Positions 27,174 to 34,927 of a stretch of DNA of 64,000 nt are shown here, piece by piece. Source of the DNA: Hymenobacter canadensis. Its GTDB lineage: Bacteria; Bacteroidota; Bacteroidia; Cytophagales; Hymenobacteraceae. A model generated the notes under the pieces. It worked only from the letters and a program-made list of their open reading frames with translations. It was not told the DNA's origin and ran no database searches. Position numbers and translations under genes: made by a program. Position 1 is the stretch's first letter. The number at the start of each line of letters is the position of its first letter. The stretch spans positions 2,046,001 through 2,110,000 of the forward strand of contig NZ_CP114767.1 of assembly GCF_027359925.1 (NCBI RefSeq), written 5' to 3'.

Positions 27174-27647
27174 CTACTTCAGCGCCAGAATGTAGCGGGT
27201 CATTTCCTCGGCGTCTTTCTGGGAGAGGGCTGGGTGAGGTGTCATCGGGATTTCGCCCCAGTTGCCTTTGCCGCCCTTAATGATTTTGCCGGCCAGCATG
27301 GTGATGTTGGCGGCGGTGGCGGGGTATTTCGCGGCAATTTCCCGGTAGCCGGGGCCGATGAGCTTCTCGTTTTCGCGGTGGCAGCTGGCGCAGTCGGAGC
27401 CTTCCATCAGCTTAGCTCCCACGGCCACCGCGCCGCCAGTAGGCGCCGTCCCGATTTTGGTGACGCTGGTATCCACTTGGGGCTGGCGGGCCACGGCGCT
27501 GAGGTTGGCGCCGGTGGTACTATCCTGGGCGGGCGCAGATTCGTCGGCTAGAGTGTAGTCTTCCTTAGCCTTGGTAGTGGACGTGTTATCGGAGCCGCAG
27601 GCCAGCAGGAAAGAGCCCGACGCGAGCAATAGAAAAGCCTTTTTCAT
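27174..27647 (-). CDS. Lipoprotein cytochrome c
   Basis: 157 residues. The lipoprotein signal MKKAFLLLASGSFLLAC puts the acylated Cys at 17. A flexible acidic linker follows, then one class I cytochrome c domain with haem motif CASCH (residues 86-90) and axial Met135 in GEIPMTPHP. The domain is at the periplasmic face of a membrane. Its place among a GMC dehydrogenase, its small subunit and sugar enzymes suggests it is the electron acceptor, like LacB in lactose 3-dehydrogenase systems. It is 12 bases downstream of the TIM-barrel isomerase gene. Confidence 0.9.
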   Translation of the reverse strand: MKKAFLLLASGSFLLACGSDNTSTTKAKEDYTLADESAPAQDSTTGANLSAVARQPQVDTSVTKIGTAPTGGAVAVGAKLMEGSDCASCHRENEKLIGPGYREIAAKYPATAANITMLAGKIIKGGKGNWGEIPMTPHPALSQKDAEEMTRYILALK

Positions 27648-27659
27648 GGAAAGGAAGCG

Positions 27660-28712
27660 TTAGATACCGAGAAGCTGGTGGTTGAGGGATTGGTCGATGC
27701 CGGAGGCGGCGAAATCGTCGAAGGCGTGGTCGGTGACGCGGATGAGGTGGTTCTGGATGAAGGGCGCGCCTTCGCGGGCCCCATCTTCGGGGTGCTTGAG
27801 GGCGCACTCCCACTCCAGCACCGCCCAACCGGGGTAGTCGTACTGGGTTAGCTTGCTGAAAATGGCCTTGAAATCCACCTGCCCGTCGCCGAGGGAGCGG
27901 AAGCGGCCGGCGCGGTCGGTCCAGCTCTGGTAGCCGCCGTAGGCGCCCTGCCGGCCGTTGGGCCGGAACTCGGCATCCTTGACGTGAAACGCCCGGATCC
28001 GTTCGTGGTAGATGTCGATGTACTCCAGATAATCGAGGCACTGCAGCACGAAGTGCGAAGGGTCGTAGAGCAGGCAGGCGCGCGGGTGCTGGTTGACTTC
28101 GGCCAGAAACCGCTCGTAGCTGACGCCGTCGTGCAGGTCTTCGCCGGCGTGCACCTCGTAGCAGACATCCACCCCGCACGCGTCAAAGGCGTCCAGAATC
28201 GGCCGCCAGCGCCGGCCCAGTTCGGCAAAGCCATCCTCCACCAGCCCGGCGGGCCGCTGGGGCCAGGGGTACAGGTAGGGCCAGAGCAGCGCCCCGCTGA
28301 AGGTGGCGTGGGCCGTGAGCCCCAGCCGCTGCGAGGCCTGGGCGGCGTACTTCAGCTGCTGCACCGCCCACTGCTGCCGGGCCTTGGGGTTACCGCGCAC
28401 GGCTTCCGGCGCGAAGCCATCAAACAGCGCATCATACACCGGATTTACAGCCACCAGCTGCCCCTGCAGGTGCGTGGATAGCTCCGTGATTTCCAGCCCC
28501 GCCGCCTGCACCCGGCCCTTCAACTCGTCGGCATAGGTTTGGCTTTCGGCGGCCAGCTGCAGGTCGATGATGCGCGGGTCGGTGGTGGGGAGCTGCACAC
28601 CCTTGTAGCCCAGCCCGGCTGCCCAGCCGCAGATGCTGTCCAGGTTGTTGAACGGGGCCTGGTCGCTGAGAAACTGCGCCAGAAATATGCCGGGGCCTTT
28701 GATGGTTCGCAT
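27660..28712 (-). CDS. Sugar phosphate isomerase/epimerase-family TIM barrel, cytosolic
   Basis: 350-residue TIM-barrel protein starting MRTIKGPGIFLAQFLSD. It has no signal peptide, unlike the two other barrels in the cluster. Motifs: GYKGVQLPTTDPRIID, VDVCYEVHAGEDLHDG, CLLYDPSHFVLQCLDYL, IRAFHVKDAEF and YDYPGWAVLEWECALK, giving the usual Glu-Asp-His-Glu metal set. It starts 8 bases after the Gfo/Idh/MocA gene and ends 12 bases before the cytochrome, so these form one unit. A long N-terminal extension of the frame (to 29012) overlaps the upstream gene and is Arg/Pro-rich, so it is not used. Confidence 0.88.
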   Translation of the reverse strand: MRTIKGPGIFLAQFLSDQAPFNNLDSICGWAAGLGYKGVQLPTTDPRIIDLQLAAESQTYADELKGRVQAAGLEITELSTHLQGQLVAVNPVYDALFDGFAPEAVRGNPKARQQWAVQQLKYAAQASQRLGLTAHATFSGALLWPYLYPWPQRPAGLVEDGFAELGRRWRPILDAFDACGVDVCYEVHAGEDLHDGVSYERFLAEVNQHPRACLLYDPSHFVLQCLDYLEYIDIYHERIRAFHVKDAEFRPNGRQGAYGGYQSWTDRAGRFRSLGDGQVDFKAIFSKLTQYDYPGWAVLEWECALKHPEDGAREGAPFIQNHLIRVTDHAFDDFAASGIDQSLNHQLLGI

Positions 28713-28720
28713 AGGCTGGA

Positions 28721-29875
28721 TTACACAGTAAGGGGCGTCCACTTCTGCGCGGAGCGGCCCGAGGCAATGACGGTTTCGATGAAAGCCATGCCGCGCAGCC
28801 CGTCCCGGATGCCGGGGTAATCGGCGGCTTCGGGCGGGGCGGGCGGGCCGCCCAGGTCGGCGCGCAGGGTGAGGGCGAAGTTGCGGTAGAGGTTGGCAAA
28901 GGCTTCGAGGTAGCCCTCGGGGTGGCCGGGCGGAATGCGGCTGTTGTGGCGGGCGGCGGCGCAGAGGTAGCCCGCGCCCGTGCGGCGAATTTCCGTAGGC
29001 CGGTCGGGCCACTTCACCAGCAGGGTGTTAGCGTCGGCCTGCTGCCACTCCAAGCCGCCTTTTTCGCCGTAGATGCGCAGGCGCAGGTTGTTTTCCTCGC
29101 CGGCTGCCACCTGGGTGGCTACCAGCACGCCGCTGGCTCCGCCGGCAAACTGCAACAGCACGGCCCCGTCGTCGTCGAGCTGGCGGCCGGGCACCACAGT
29201 GTGGATGTCAGCACACAGCTGGCTGACTTCCAATCCGCTCACGTATTCGGCCAGGTTGAAGGCGTGGGTACCAATGTCGCCCATGGCCCCGGCCACGCCG
29301 CTGCGGGCGGGGTCGGTGCGCCAGGCGGCCTGCTTGTTGTTGGCGTTGCCTTCCTCGAAGCTGCTGAGCCAGCCCTGCGGGTACTCCACGTACACCTTGC
29401 GCAAGGCACCCAGCGCCCCAGTGGCCACCAGGTGGCGGGCTTCCTTGAGCATGGGGTAGCCGGTGTAGGTGTGCGTGAGGCAGAGCCGGCGGCCGGTGGC
29501 CTGCACCACGGCGGCCAGCTCCCGGGCTTCGGCCAGCGAAAACGTCATGGGCTTGTCCAGCACCACATCGAAGCCCAGCTCCAGGGCCATTTTGGCGGGT
29601 GCGAAGTGCAGGTGGTTGGGCGTTACGATGCTGACGACCTGCACCCGCTCCGAGGCTGGCCGCTGCGCCTCCTGCTCCAGCAGCAGCTGGTACGAATCAT
29701 AGACACGTTCGGCATCCAAGCCCAGCTCCTGGCCGGTGGTGCGGGAAGTAGCCAGGTTGCTGCTGAAGGCCCCGGCCGTCAGCTCATACAGCCCATCCAG
29801 CGCCGCCGCCATGCGGTGCACCGCCCCAATAAAGGAGCCCTGCCCCCCGCCAATCATGCCCAAGCGTAATTTCAT
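28721..29875 (-). CDS. Gfo/Idh/MocA family NAD(P)-dependent oxidoreductase
   Basis: 384 residues starting MKLRLGMIGGGQGSFIGAVH. The Rossmann domain occupies the first ~130 residues (GGGQGSFIG, VSIVTPNHLHFAPAK, DVVLDKPMTFSLAEA with DKP in place of the usual EKP). The C-terminal alpha/beta domain carries the catalytic GDIGTHAFNL. No signal peptide, so it works in the cytosol. In 3-keto-sugar pathways such enzymes interconvert 3-keto-sugars and sugars; that role here is inferred from the neighbours. First gene of the three-gene unit with the isomerase and cytochrome. Confidence 0.92.
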   Translation of the reverse strand: MKLRLGMIGGGQGSFIGAVHRMAAALDGLYELTAGAFSSNLATSRTTGQELGLDAERVYDSYQLLLEQEAQRPASERVQVVSIVTPNHLHFAPAKMALELGFDVVLDKPMTFSLAEARELAAVVQATGRRLCLTHTYTGYPMLKEARHLVATGALGALRKVYVEYPQGWLSSFEEGNANNKQAAWRTDPARSGVAGAMGDIGTHAFNLAEYVSGLEVSQLCADIHTVVPGRQLDDDGAVLLQFAGGASGVLVATQVAAGEENNLRLRIYGEKGGLEWQQADANTLLVKWPDRPTEIRRTGAGYLCAAARHNSRIPPGHPEGYLEAFANLYRNFALTLRADLGGPPAPPEAADYPGIRDGLRGMAFIETVIASGRSAQKWTPLTV

Positions 29876-29911
29876 GCAGTGCCTGTTGTGTTATTAGGTA
29901 ATCGGCTGGCC

Positions 29912-30022
29912 GTCATGCTGAGCATGTGGCGCATCAAGCCAGGGGCCGAAGCATCTCTACCGCTTCGTTGCAACGCTATTGATTAGCCAGAGGTAGAGAT
30001 GCTTCGACAAGCTCAGCATGAC
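29912..30022. repeat. Dispersed inverted repeat, family A copy 3
   Basis: Starts GTCATGCTGAGC and ends GCTCAGCATGAC, with the inner pair GAAGCATCTCTACC / GGTAGAGATGCTTC. The left arm carries an extra segment (ATGTGGCGCATCAAGCCAGG) not present on the right. It lies between the dehydrogenase small subunit and the Gfo/Idh/MocA start. Confidence 0.88.
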
Positions 30023-30039
30023 GTTTTCGGGAAACAGAA

Positions 30040-30657
30040 TCAGGTCGTCGCCCAAGCCCGGTCACCCTTTTTATACGGTACGTTGCCGTCGTATTTGCCG
30101 GGAACGGGCAGGTAGCGCAGGGCTTTGGTGGCACCAACCTCCGAGGTAAAAAAGCCCAGCAGCGTCAACTCCTTAATCATGCGGAAATAATGGTTGGGCT
30201 GCTCCGGGGTCTTAGCCTTCTCATACTGCTTCATCTCGCCATCGAGGGCAGTGAGCAGGGCGGTACGCTGGCTGGCGTTGAGGGCCAGGAAGTCGTTGCC
30301 GCCGCTTTTCTTGGCCGCCGCTTCCAGCTTGCTGAAGCCATCAAGAAATATTTTCTGCTCTTCCGGCTTGTAACAGTCACGCACCATCACGGCCATGAAG
30401 CCGCCCACGTTGGCAGCCTTGGCGCCGGGCGTTTTGGTAGTGGGCAGGATGGTTTCGCCCACTTCGTTGAGCAGGTTGATTTGCTTGGCATCCAGCACTT
30501 CGGCCAGCTTGGCGGGCTTAACAGGAGCGGTTTTCGCTTTAGTGGCGGTGACCTTCTTGTCGGTGTCGGCGGTGCAGCCAGACAGGAAATACTCGGTCCC
30601 GATGAGCGTGCCGCCCATGAGGAGGGCTACGCGAGCTACGGCGTCTCTTCTGTTCAT
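30040..30657 (-). CDS. Gluconate 2-dehydrogenase subunit 3-like small subunit, Tat lipoprotein
   Basis: 205 residues. The twin-arginine start MNRRDAVARVALLMGG is followed by a lipobox-like LSGC. The body matches the gluconate 2-dehydrogenase subunit 3 family: LLNEVGETILPTTKTPGAKAANVGGFMA, DGFSKLEAAAKKSG and HYFRMIKELTLLGFFTSEVG. It lies 11 bases after the GMC flavoenzyme gene. In related enzymes this subunit brings the signal-less large subunit through the Tat system. The start at 30657 is fixed by the Tat motif. Confidence 0.92.
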   Translation of the reverse strand: MNRRDAVARVALLMGGTLIGTEYFLSGCTADTDKKVTATKAKTAPVKPAKLAEVLDAKQINLLNEVGETILPTTKTPGAKAANVGGFMAVMVRDCYKPEEQKIFLDGFSKLEAAAKKSGGNDFLALNASQRTALLTALDGEMKQYEKAKTPEQPNHYFRMIKELTLLGFFTSEVGATKALRYLPVPGKYDGNVPYKKGDRAWATT

Positions 30658-30668
30658 GATGGGCGGGA

Positions 30669-32345
30669 TTAGACGTTTTGTTTTTTCAGCTCGCTCACGG
30701 CGTGGTCCACGGCGCGGGCCGTGAGGGCCAGGTAGGTGAGCGACGGGTTCTGGCAGGCCGCCGAGGTCATGGCTGCGCCATCGGTTACGTACACGTTGGG
30801 GGCGTCCCAGACCTGGTTGTACTGGTTGAGCACCGAGGTTTTCGGGTCGCGGCCCATGCGGGCGGTGCCCATTTCGTGGATACCGCCGCCCAGCGTGTAG
30901 CCGTTGTTGTAGGTCTTCACGTTCTTCACGCCAGCCTTTTCCAGCATTTCCTGGGCATCCGCCATCATGTCGATGCGCATTTTCTGCTCGTTGTCGCGGA
31001 TGCTGGCGTCCATCACCAGCACCGGCAGGCCCCACTTGTCTTTCTGGGTTTTAGAGAGCGAAATCTGGTTGTCGTGGTAGGGCAGGGTTTCGCCGAAGCC
31101 CATGATGCCCATCGTCCAGTCGCCGGGCTCGGTCAGCGCGTCCTTGAAGTCGCCGCCGATGCTCATTTCGGCAATGTCGCGGCCCCAGCCCTCGCGGCCG
31201 GCGCTGCCCTGGTAGCCGAAGCCCCGGATGTAGTCGCGCTTATCGCCGAACAGGTTGCGGTAGCGGGGCACGTAAATGCCGTTGGCGCGGCGGCCGTACA
31301 CGTATTTGTCTTCGTAGCCGGGCATTTCGCCGTGGGCACCGGCCCGGAAGTGGTGGTCCATCACGTTGTGGCCCAGCTCGCCGCTGCTGCTGCCCAGGCC
31401 GCCGGGCCACACGTCGGTGGCCGAGTTCATCAGCACCCAGGCCGAGTTCAGGGCCGAGGCGTTCAGGAAGATGATTTTGGCGTAGTACTCATAGGTCTGG
31501 TTGGTTTCGGCGTCCAGAATTTCCACGCCCTTGGCCCGCTTGGTATCCTTATCATATAGGATGCGCGTGACGATGGAAAACGGCCGTAGCGTGAGGTTGC
31601 CGGTGGCCACGGCCGCCGGCAGCGTGGCCGACTGCGTGCTGAAATACGCCCCAAACGGGCAGCCCAGCCAGCACTTGTTGCGGTACTGGCAGCTGACGCG
31701 GTTGTTGTGGTTCTGGGTGATGTTGGCCGTGCGGCCGATGATCATGCGGCGGTGCTCGTAGTGCTTTTTGAGGCGGGCGGCCACATCCTTCTCCACGATG
31801 TTCATCTCCATGGGCGGCATAAAGTCGCCGTCGGGCAGTTGGGGCAGGTTTTCGCGCGAGCCGCTGATGCCGGCAAACTTCTCGGCGTGGCTGTACCACG
31901 GAGCCAGGTCCTTGTAGCGGATGGGCCAGTCGACGGCAATACCGTCCTTGGCGTTGGCCTCGAAATCGTAGTCGCTCAGCCGGTACGACTGCCGGCCCCA
32001 CATCAGGGAGCGGCCGCCCACGTGGTAGCCTCGGAACCAGTCGAAGGGCTTGGTTTCCACGTAGGGGCTTTCCTTCTCGTTCACCCAGTAGTCCAGGTTG
32101 GTTTCGTTGAGGGTGTAGTCGCGGCTCAGGACCGGGTGGTCCTTGATCATCTGCTCAGTTTTGCCGCCCCGGTGCTCGTATTCCCAGGGGTTCTTGTTGG
32201 CATTCACGTAGTCCTTGATGTGCTCGATATTGCGCCCCCGCTCCAGCATGAGGGTCTTCATACCCTTCTCGGTCAGCTCCTTGGCCGCCATGCCGCCCGA
32301 AATACCGGATCCAATGACGATGGCGTCATACGTGTTCTTTTCCAT
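30669..32345 (-). CDS. GMC oxidoreductase, catalytic subunit of a periplasmic sugar dehydrogenase
   Basis: 558-residue FAD enzyme. The FAD-binding site is DAIVIGSGISGGMAAKEL (residues 8-25). Other blocks are YHVGGRSLMWGRQSYRLSD, CQYRNKCWLGCPFGAYFSTQ with a Cys cluster, and the C-terminal GGGIHEMGTARMG and TSAACQNPSLTYLALTARA, which carry the catalytic His and Asn. It has no signal peptide, so export with the Tat-signal small subunit next to it is expected. The family oxidises sugars such as gluconate, or glucosides at C3. The neighbouring DUF1080 hydrolase favours glycoside 3-dehydrogenase activity. Confidence 0.93.
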   Translation of the reverse strand: MEKNTYDAIVIGSGISGGMAAKELTEKGMKTLMLERGRNIEHIKDYVNANKNPWEYEHRGGKTEQMIKDHPVLSRDYTLNETNLDYWVNEKESPYVETKPFDWFRGYHVGGRSLMWGRQSYRLSDYDFEANAKDGIAVDWPIRYKDLAPWYSHAEKFAGISGSRENLPQLPDGDFMPPMEMNIVEKDVAARLKKHYEHRRMIIGRTANITQNHNNRVSCQYRNKCWLGCPFGAYFSTQSATLPAAVATGNLTLRPFSIVTRILYDKDTKRAKGVEILDAETNQTYEYYAKIIFLNASALNSAWVLMNSATDVWPGGLGSSSGELGHNVMDHHFRAGAHGEMPGYEDKYVYGRRANGIYVPRYRNLFGDKRDYIRGFGYQGSAGREGWGRDIAEMSIGGDFKDALTEPGDWTMGIMGFGETLPYHDNQISLSKTQKDKWGLPVLVMDASIRDNEQKMRIDMMADAQEMLEKAGVKNVKTYNNGYTLGGGIHEMGTARMGRDPKTSVLNQYNQVWDAPNVYVTDGAAMTSAACQNPSLTYLALTARAVDHAVSELKKQNV

Positions 32346-32397
32346 AGAATGTGGTGGGATGAGGGTAGGCAGTTGAAGGCAGACTATTTACCAGCAC

Positions 32398-32492
32398 GTC
32401 ATTCCGAGCGGAGCCGAGGAATCTCGCCAGCGGGTAATCAAATTACGTTGACAACGTCAGCACGCGAGATGCTTCGCTCCGCTCAGCATGAC
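32398..32492. repeat. Dispersed inverted repeat, family A copy 5
   Basis: GTCATTCCGAGCGGAGCCGA pairs with TCGCTCCGCTCAGCATGAC, with mismatches. The interior has CAACGTCAGCACGCGAGAT, the complement of the TGCTGACGTTG core of family D. It lies between the TIM-barrel protein's stop and the GMC start. Confidence 0.8.
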
Positions 32493-32505
32493 GTTCTTTT
32501 GGTAG

Positions 32506-33387
32506 CTACACCAAGGTGCGCTTGATGTAGCTGATGCTTTGCTGGATGCTGTCGAAGGGGGAGCCGGGCGTCTGGTCCTGCTCCACGAAGAAGTGCTTGA
32601 GGCCCGACGTTTTCGCCTGGGCAAAGATGCGCTTGAAGTCGATGGAGCCGTTGCCGACTTCCGTGAAACTGTGCGGCGGCGTCTTGGCCATGTCCTTCAC
32701 ATGCCAGAGCGGGAAGCGGCCGGGATGCTTGCTGAACAGGGCCACCGGGTCGTGGCCGGCCTTGGTGGCCCAGTACAGGTCCAGCTCCATCTTCACCAGG
32801 TCCTTATCGGTGCTGAGCAGCACGTCGTAGGGCAGCTTGCCGTCCTGGGCCATAAACTCGAAGTCGTGGTTGTGGTAGCAGAGCTGGATGCCGGCCTTTT
32901 TGCACCGCTCACCGGCCTTGTTCAGGCGCTCGGCCAGCAGTTTGTAGTGGTCGAGGCTACCGCGCTCCGACTCGGTTAGCCAGGCGCACACCATGTACTT
33001 GATGCCCACTTCGGCCGCGTCGTCCACGGCCTTGTCCCAGCCGTGCAGGATGGTGCCGGCCGTGGGCTGGCCGTTGTTCTGCTGCTCACCCAGCAGATAA
33101 TGGCTGCTGGGCATCCGCAAACCGGCTTTTTTGAGGGCCTGGGCAAACGCCGCCGGCGTCATGTCATAATACTTCAGGCTACCCGTGTAGGTGGCGCCTT
33201 CCACGGTGGTGTAGCCCAGCTTGGCTACTTGCGCCAGCGTGCCCACCGGGTCTTTCTGCATAGCCTCCCGCAGCGTATAGAGCTGCAGCCCGATGTCGGT
33301 CTGGCCCTTAGCCAGCAAAGCGGGAGCAGCCAGTACGCCGGCGGAGAGCACGGAAGCGGACTTTACAAAGGCACGTCTGGATAGCAT
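32506..33387 (-). CDS. Sugar phosphate isomerase/epimerase-family TIM barrel, Tat-exported
   Basis: 293 residues. The N-terminus MLSRRAFVKSASVLSAG and the cleavage-like APALLAKG form a Tat signal peptide. The TIM barrel shows DIGLQLYTLREAM, GYTTVEGATYTGSL, IQLCYHNHDFEFMAQDG, VKMELDLYWATKAG, LWHVKDM and HFFVEQDQTPGSP, giving Glu/Asp/His/Glu ligands typical of the family. With the other Tat-exported barrel it suggests that keto-sugar chemistry continues in the periplasm. The start at 33387 is chosen for the signal; the frame upstream to 33498 has no family match. Confidence 0.9.
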   Translation of the reverse strand: MLSRRAFVKSASVLSAGVLAAPALLAKGQTDIGLQLYTLREAMQKDPVGTLAQVAKLGYTTVEGATYTGSLKYYDMTPAAFAQALKKAGLRMPSSHYLLGEQQNNGQPTAGTILHGWDKAVDDAAEVGIKYMVCAWLTESERGSLDHYKLLAERLNKAGERCKKAGIQLCYHNHDFEFMAQDGKLPYDVLLSTDKDLVKMELDLYWATKAGHDPVALFSKHPGRFPLWHVKDMAKTPPHSFTEVGNGSIDFKRIFAQAKTSGLKHFFVEQDQTPGSPFDSIQQSISYIKRTLV

Positions 33388-33765
33388 AGTGTCAGGAATG
33401 GGATGGGAAACAGAATTGCGTTTTTCCGGGCGGCACCTGCATCTGCGTTCAGGACGGCAGAAAGCAGCAGCTCCAGGGAGCCGTCCGGACTTTACCACTT
33501 TCGGGCAGACAGCACACGCGCTGCCTATTACTTGTTGCGAGTAAGTTACAAGTTGTTATTGCTAAACAAAATGCAGCTCGACCGTTAATCCTCCCTGCCA
33601 GCCTTCTTTCCTGCGTACAGTAGCGTTACGCCCATATTTCATAGGATAATGAACAAGCATAATTTTTCTCGGAAAACTGAAATACACAGCCCGGCCGGCC
33701 GCGCCGGCGGGCTATATTATAAAATATAATTATTGCTGGCTGCGCCCGGTCCGGCCCCTCCCCTG
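33388..33765. other. Intergenic region with one GC-rich hairpin
   Basis: This 378-base gap has no credible gene. A GC-rich hairpin at 33689-33712 (GCCCGGCCGG / CCGGCGGGC) is followed on its right by AT-rich TATATTATAAAATATA. It probably ends transcription of the histidine phosphatase gene, which stops at 33766. The rest should contain the promoter of the TIM-barrel gene at 33387, but no TAnnTTTG match stood out. Confidence 0.4.
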
Positions 33766-34389
33766 CTACCCGGGCTCCTGCAGATGCGCCACGTCCAGGA
33801 AGCTGCGCACCGTGAACATCGAGCCCGAGTAGTGCAGCTGGTACAAACCCAGGTTGCGGTGGTCGAAGGCGTCCATGTAGCGCAGCGGGTAGTTGAGCAG
33901 CTGGCACAGCAGCACCCGCATGGCGCGGCCGTGCATGCACACCAGCACCGTTTCCTCCGCCGGCCGCGACTTCAGCAGCTCAATAAACGGGCGCTGGCGG
34001 GCGGCCACTTCGTCGGGGCTTTCGCCGCCGGGCAGGCGGGCGGCGGTGTTGCCGGCCGTCCACTGGCGCAGCACGCCGTAGTACTCCTCGTCTTCCTCGG
34101 GCGAAATCCGGGTGCCTTCGCGGGTGCCCCAACTGATTTCGTTGAGGGCCACGTGCTGCTCGTGGGGCAGCTGCTGGTCGAGGAAGCCCTGCACCGACTG
34201 GTGGGTGCGGCGCAGCGCCGAGGTATACACCCGGTCGAAGGGCAGGTGGGCGTAGGCCGCGTGGAAGCGCCCGGCCTGCTGGTGGCCGGTGGCGTTGAGG
34301 CTGGAGTCGATGCCGCTGCCCTGCACGATGCCGCGCACGTTGAAGTCGGTCTGGCCGTGCCGAATGAGGTATATTTTTTTGACGCTCAC
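33766..34389 (-). CDS. Histidine phosphatase family protein
   Basis: 207 residues of the phosphoglycerate-mutase-like superfamily. The phospho-acceptor motif is LIRHGQT with His10-11 and the second catalytic His is in VLVCMHGRAMR. Other blocks are VYTSALRRTHQS and LNEISWGTREG. The start is a GTG at 34389, as no ATG lies before the RHG motif; the bases GGGAAA lie just before it. It is divergent from menI. Such enzymes dephosphorylate sugars, cofactors or proteins, and the substrate is not evident. Confidence 0.88.
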   Translation of the reverse strand: MSVKKIYLIRHGQTDFNVRGIVQGSGIDSSLNATGHQQAGRFHAAYAHLPFDRVYTSALRRTHQSVQGFLDQQLPHEQHVALNEISWGTREGTRISPEEDEEYYGVLRQWTAGNTAARLPGGESPDEVAARQRPFIELLKSRPAEETVLVCMHGRAMRVLLCQLLNYPLRYMDAFDHRNLGLYQLHYSGSMFTVRSFLDVAHLQEPG

Positions 34390-34397
34390 TTTCCCGC

Positions 34398-34426
34398 TAG
34401 CTTTGCTGTTTATGGGGTCAAAAGTA
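34398..34426. promoter_or_regulatory. Candidate divergent -7 elements, menI and phosphatase
   Basis: Plus strand TAGCTTTG (34398-34405) and minus strand TACTTTTG (34426-34419) both fit TAnnTTTG and face menI and the phosphatase gene. Upstream -33 matches are weak (TTT at 34376-34378 for menI). They lie in the 85-base divergent gap. Confidence 0.4.
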
Positions 34427-34474
34427 GCCTTTCAGGCCCCGAAATCCGCATCCGCGTCCTATTTCCCCTCGCTA

Positions 34475-34927
34475 ATGAATTCCGAACGCCTTTCCTCCGA
34501 CCTGGCTCAGCTCAACGCCTTGTGCCGCAACACGCTGGGCGAGCAACTGGGGATTGAAATAACAGCCGTGGGAGAGCGGAGCCTCACCGGCCGCATGCCC
34601 GTCGACCGCCGCACGCACCAGCCCATGGGCCTGTTGCACGGCGGCGCCTCCGTGGCGCTGGCCGAAACGCTGGGCAGCATTGGGGCGCAACTGCAGGTAG
34701 ACGTACGCACAAAAGCGTGTGTCGGGCTGGAAATCAACGCCAACCACCTCAAAGGCGTGCATTCGGGCTACGTGGTGGGCCACGCCACGGCCCTGCACGT
34801 GGGCCGCAGCACGCAGGTGTGGGAAATCCGCATCACGCACGAAGAAACCGGCGTGCTGGTGTGCGTCAGCCGCATTACCATGGCCGTCATCGACCTGCCG
34901 GGCGGCCCCCAAAACCCGGCCGCGTGA
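34475..34927 (+). CDS. menI: Hotdog thioesterase, probable DHNA-CoA hydrolase
   Basis: 150-residue PaaI-type hotdog thioesterase. The active-site block is GLLHGGASVALAETLGSIG, followed by VGLEINANHLKGVHSG and ITHEETGVLVCVSRITMAV. Its stop overlaps the menF start, and menD, menB and menE follow, so it most likely hydrolyses 1,4-dihydroxy-2-naphthoyl-CoA in menaquinone synthesis. The start at 34475 (MNSERLSSDLAQ) fits the family length; the frame upstream overlaps the divergent gene. Confidence 0.87.
   Translation: MNSERLSSDLAQLNALCRNTLGEQLGIEITAVGERSLTGRMPVDRRTHQPMGLLHGGASVALAETLGSIGAQLQVDVRTKACVGLEINANHLKGVHSGYVVGHATALHVGRSTQVWEIRITHEETGVLVCVSRITMAVIDLPGGPQNPAA

Noticed and set aside
27660..29012. 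Longer start (29012) for the cytosolic isomerase
   Set aside because: The extension is Arg/Pro-rich, overlaps the Gfo/Idh/MocA gene and does not match the TIM-barrel family.
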